Of a stretch of DNA of 8,505 bases, positions 7,012 to 8,505 are shown piece after piece. How positions within the stretch are numbered: position 1 is the first letter of the stretch; each line of letters begins with the position of its first letter. Source of the DNA: SIG603 sp964369215 (GTDB lineage: Bacteria > Bacillota > Clostridia > Oscillospirales > Acutalibacteraceae). The stretch lies in assembly GCA_964369215.1 (NCBI GenBank), contig CAYJEZ010000105.1:1-8505 (forward strand), in the 5' to 3' direction. A program made the translations under genes and the position numbers. The notes under the pieces were generated by a model. The model saw only the letters and a list, made by a program, of their open reading frames with translations, searched no databases and was not told the DNA's origin.

Positions 7012-7085
7012 AAGTAATATGCTCCGTTCTGTTCTTTATTGTTTTAGTTAAAGATAATAGGTAAGTAAAAAACTAGTCTAATACA

Positions 7086-7113
7086 ATTATACTGCATATT
7101 ATGATTTGTGCAA
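7086..7113 (-). promoter_or_regulatory. Probable sulfatase promoter
   Basis: On the minus strand a perfect TATAAT (7086-7091) stands about 75 bases before the sulfatase ATG. The -35 region is weak: TTGCAC (7108-7113) at 16 bases. A second possibility is TTGATT with TAATAT 17 bases further on, slightly upstream. The -10 is convincing; the exact promoter is not. Confidence 0.45.
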
Positions 7114-7208
7114 TAGAAAATCAATACTTATCGCTTGCTTTTAGATATATTGTCGTGTTTTATAGCAATATTTATTGTTTTACTGTGTTTATACTTGGGC
7201 TAATTACC

Positions 7209-7237
7209 TTGATTTTTGTTAAAGTAAATGATATAAT
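7209..7237 (+). promoter_or_regulatory. Strong plus-strand promoter with no gene behind it
   Basis: TTGATT (7209-7214) is followed after exactly 17 bases by a perfect TATAAT (7232-7237), preceded by an extended -10 TGA. Transcription should start near 7244. No ATG-led frame of useful length follows on this strand before the SdpI gene, which lies in the opposite direction. Confidence 0.65.
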
Positions 7238-7243
7238 AAGCTA

Positions 7244-7380
7244 TAGTTTGCAATAGGTAACTGAGCGATATATTGCTTTTGAAATTATTTTGTATAGTAC
7301 ATTAAATTAGAAAACACAACAGAAAGCGAGAGAAATAAGCTAAAAGTCAAACATAATTTGACTTTGCCTTTGCGGTTTTT
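7244..7380 (+). ncRNA. Candidate small RNA (speculative)
   Basis: A transcript from the promoter at 7209-7237 would contain a small 6-bp stem (7250-7255 with 7271-7276). It would then meet a perfect 9-bp hairpin at 7343-7365 followed by GCCTTTGCGGTTTTT and further T residues. There is no open reading frame. It resembles no RNA family I know. The T run starts ten bases after the stem, so the 3' end is uncertain and could instead be the hairpin at 7476-7505. Confidence 0.25.
7343..7365. terminator. Possible weak terminator hairpin
   Basis: AAAGTCAAA (7343-7351) and TTTGACTTT (7357-7365) are perfect 9-bp arms around CATAA. On the plus strand five T residues follow after ten bases. On the minus strand the stem runs straight into TTTTAGCTTATTT. 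Direction and function are uncertain. Confidence 0.35.
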
Positions 7381-7475
7381 ATTTTGAGGGCTGTTAGTGT
7401 TTTTAAGTTGATTTACTATACTTCTATTTGAGTGGATGTGATTGGCTTATAGGCGAAAATTTAAGCTGCATAAAA

Positions 7476-7505
7476 ATAGTGTAGCAACTAAAGTCACTAC
7501 ACTAT
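7476..7505 (-). terminator. Hairpin with minus-strand T tract, probable terminator
   Basis: ATAGTGTAG (7476-7484) and CTACACTAT (7497-7505) form a perfect 9-bp stem with a 12-base loop. Read on the minus strand, the stem runs directly into TTTTTATG, the form of an intrinsic terminator. It lies about 110 bases after the SdpI stop and could end the repressor/SdpI operon. It is also next to the IS3-like terminus and may belong to that element. Confidence 0.5.
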
Positions 7506-7508
7506 CAA

Positions 7509-7532
7509 GTCTAACTTTTGGGGGTCACATCA
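7509..7532 (+). mobile_element. IS3-family-like terminal inverted repeat, single end
   Basis: Read on the minus strand, the sequence starts with TG and continues TGACCCCCAAAAGTTAGAC, resembling the terminal repeats of many IS3-family elements (TG...GACCCC-AAAAGTTGGAC). The outer end would be at 7532, with the element extending to lower coordinates. I find no matching left end in the window, no transposase frame and no target duplication. If real, it is a solo end or a decayed remnant. Confidence 0.4.
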
Positions 7533-7615
7533 TTGAACTGGCGCAGCTATTAAACTTATTATAATTATTTTATTATTAGTTTGGTGATTGGTAATGGTGA
7601 GAACAAATATGAAAA

Positions 7616-8314
7616 CTATTCTTTTAAATTGTTATAGACTTTTTTAGAATACCCAATCACAAAAATAGTGCTGAGTAAAAGCATAACTATCATAGAAATA
7701 CCAGCTATTTCTACACTAAAAGCATTAATAATCGCCAAAATAAATCCCATAGCAACAAACATTCTACCACAAGCACGATTTGCTTTTGTCCAAACAACTT
7801 CACTTTTCAAAGTCCACTTGGTTCTTGCACCTATTACCGAATTTTGTTTAAATTTTGGCATTAAGTTACCAGTAAGAATTAATATAAGGGCAAGACCGAA
7901 ATTGACACAAAATAATATAATATTGCTATTCATCGCTGGGCTTATTTCGCCATTAGTATTGTTAATAGCATTAATAAACCAAGAAACATTAATTGCACCA
8001 AAAATAAATACAGTAAGAACACCCATGTAGCATAATATTTTTTCGTTTTGACGTAGAGATTTAATCTCTTTTTCTTCAGTTGATTTTTCTGCTTTTTTTC
8101 TCATTGATAGAATACTGAAATAAAATATTAAATTCATTAAAAGTGTAGTTAAAGGAAGAATAAACATTTCGTATTTTGAACCATATCTTGTGATATTTCC
8201 TGCGAAATCAAAGTGTGCTGGTATTTTTTCTGGTAAAAAAACAAGAGCTATTCCTAAAGTTACGATATATATAAAAGTAGCTGTCCACATAAGTTTTGTG
8301 CTTGATTTTTTCAT
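7616..8314 (-). CDS. sdpI: SdpI-family immunity membrane protein (DUF1648 + SdpI)
   Basis: This is a 232-residue integral membrane protein. An N-terminal helix (about 9-27) leads into the DUF1648 hallmark LPEKIPAHFDFAG...GSK (27-47). Further helices lie near 50-70, 97-117 and 129-148. The SdpI signature GNLMPKFKQNSVIGARTKW (149-167) with TLKSEVVW follows, then two last helices (about 185-203, 206-226). In B. subtilis, SdpI protects against the SdpC toxin peptide and, when toxin is bound, holds the repressor SdpR at the membrane. The start at 8314 is chosen because GAGAGAGGA lies just upstream and the repressor stop is only two bases away. The frame stays open to an ATG at 8347, but that start would lie inside the repressor gene. 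No sdpABC toxin genes are in the window. Confidence 0.88.
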   Translation of the reverse strand: MKKSSTKLMWTATFIYIVTLGIALVFLPEKIPAHFDFAGNITRYGSKYEMFILPLTTLLMNLIFYFSILSMRKKAEKSTEEKEIKSLRQNEKILCYMGVLTVFIFGAINVSWFINAINNTNGEISPAMNSNIILFCVNFGLALILILTGNLMPKFKQNSVIGARTKWTLKSEVVWTKANRACGRMFVAMGFILAIINAFSVEIAGISMIVMLLLSTIFVIGYSKKVYNNLKE

Positions 8315-8316
8315 AA

Positions 8317-8505
8317 CTAATTCCTCTCTCCAAATTGGTTTATCCATAGTATAAGCTCATCAAAAACACTTGCGTTAATTTCATAGTATATGAAATTCTT
8401 TTGCTTATATTCCATAACAAGGTCAGCATTTTTTAGCAATTTTAAATGATAAGAAAGTGCAGCAGGAGTAATATTAAACTTTTCAGAAATTTCACCTGCG
8501 GAAAG
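8317..8505 (-). CDS. sdpR: ArsR-family autorepressor, SdpR-like (3' part only)
   Basis: The last 62 codons of a winged-helix repressor are visible; the 5' part lies beyond the window edge. The segment contains the recognition-helix region SAGEISEKFNITPAALSYHL, then KLLKNADLV, the wing EYKQKNFIYYEIN and a short C-terminal helix SVFDELILWINQF, all typical of ArsR-type regulators of the SdpR subfamily. No metal-binding cysteines are seen in this part. The stop is two bases before the SdpI start, and the ribosome-binding site of SdpI lies within its last codons, so the two are translationally coupled. The order repressor-then-SdpI is that of the B. subtilis sdpRI operon. The subfamily is inferred partly from this context. 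Confidence 0.85.
   Translation of the reverse strand, partial: LSAGEISEKFNITPAALSYHLKLLKNADLVMEYKQKNFIYYEINASVFDELILWINQFGERN

Larger units (their letters stand above)
7012..7615. other. 604-base region with no recognisable gene
   Basis: No open frame here has both a start signal and a recognisable product. From left to right it holds the sulfatase promoter (minus), a strong plus-strand promoter (7209-7237), a hairpin at 7343-7365, a hairpin at 7476-7505, an IS3-like terminal sequence (7509-7532) and AT-rich DNA up to the SdpI stop. The mixture suggests a scarred insertion site or a small-RNA locus. Confidence 0.6.

Noticed and set aside
7012..7615. CRISPR array, tRNA or riboswitch in the gene-free region
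   Set aside because: No regularly spaced repeats, no cloverleaf-like sequence and no recognisable aptamer core were seen.
7668..8030. 120-codon plus-strand open frame opposite SdpI
   Set aside because: It is antisense to a well-supported membrane protein gene and its translation resembles no family.
8315..8347. SdpI start at ATG 8347 (11 extra residues)
   Set aside because: It lies inside the upstream repressor gene. ATG 8314 has a strong GAGAGAGGA site and follows the repressor stop by two bases.

Overview
The window looks like the chromosome of a low-GC Firmicute, most likely an anaerobic member of the Clostridia. The reasons are AT-rich DNA with AAAGGA/GGAG ribosome-binding sites and TATAAT-type promoters, an OmpR/PhoR two-component pair feeding an ABC transporter, an SdpR/SdpI immunity pair, a cysteine-type sulfatase and a small bacterial ferritin. 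No ribosomal RNA or lineage-diagnostic gene is present, so placement below class is not supported.

Layout: a ferritin gene (61-570, minus) with a good promoter is divergent from a four-gene plus-strand block. That block holds a response regulator (876-1559), a sensor kinase overlapping it (1543-3027), a MacB/FtsX-type permease (3074-4573) and its ATPase (4592-5314). It ends at a 16-bp stem terminator (5403-5451). The terminator also faces a convergent sulfatase gene (5455-7011, minus). A 604-base stretch without a gene (7012-7615) follows. It holds the sulfatase promoter, a strong plus-strand promoter with no gene behind it, two hairpins and what looks like one end of an IS3-family element. 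The right edge carries a minus-strand operon: the 3' part of an ArsR/SdpR-type repressor (8317-8505, cut by the window edge) and an SdpI-type membrane protein (7616-8314).

The most interesting signal is regulatory. An 18-base direct-repeat element, TCACAATTAYATCAYAAA, occurs upstream of the response regulator (808-825) and again across the end of the kinase gene, upstream of the permease (3011-3028). The two copies match at 16 of 18 positions. Each has two half-sites with an 11-bp period, as OmpR-family regulators use, and each lies 7 bases before a -10-like hexamer. This suggests that the regulator controls both its own gene and a separate internal promoter for the ABC transporter. A 10-bp inverted repeat overlaps the second copy and abuts the permease ribosome-binding site. 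It would form in read-through mRNA but not in mRNA from the proposed internal promoter.

Functionally, the two-component/MacB-type block and the SdpR/SdpI pair are both of kinds known to protect Firmicutes from membrane-active peptides. Sharing that role here is an inference from family knowledge and proximity. No toxin gene is visible.
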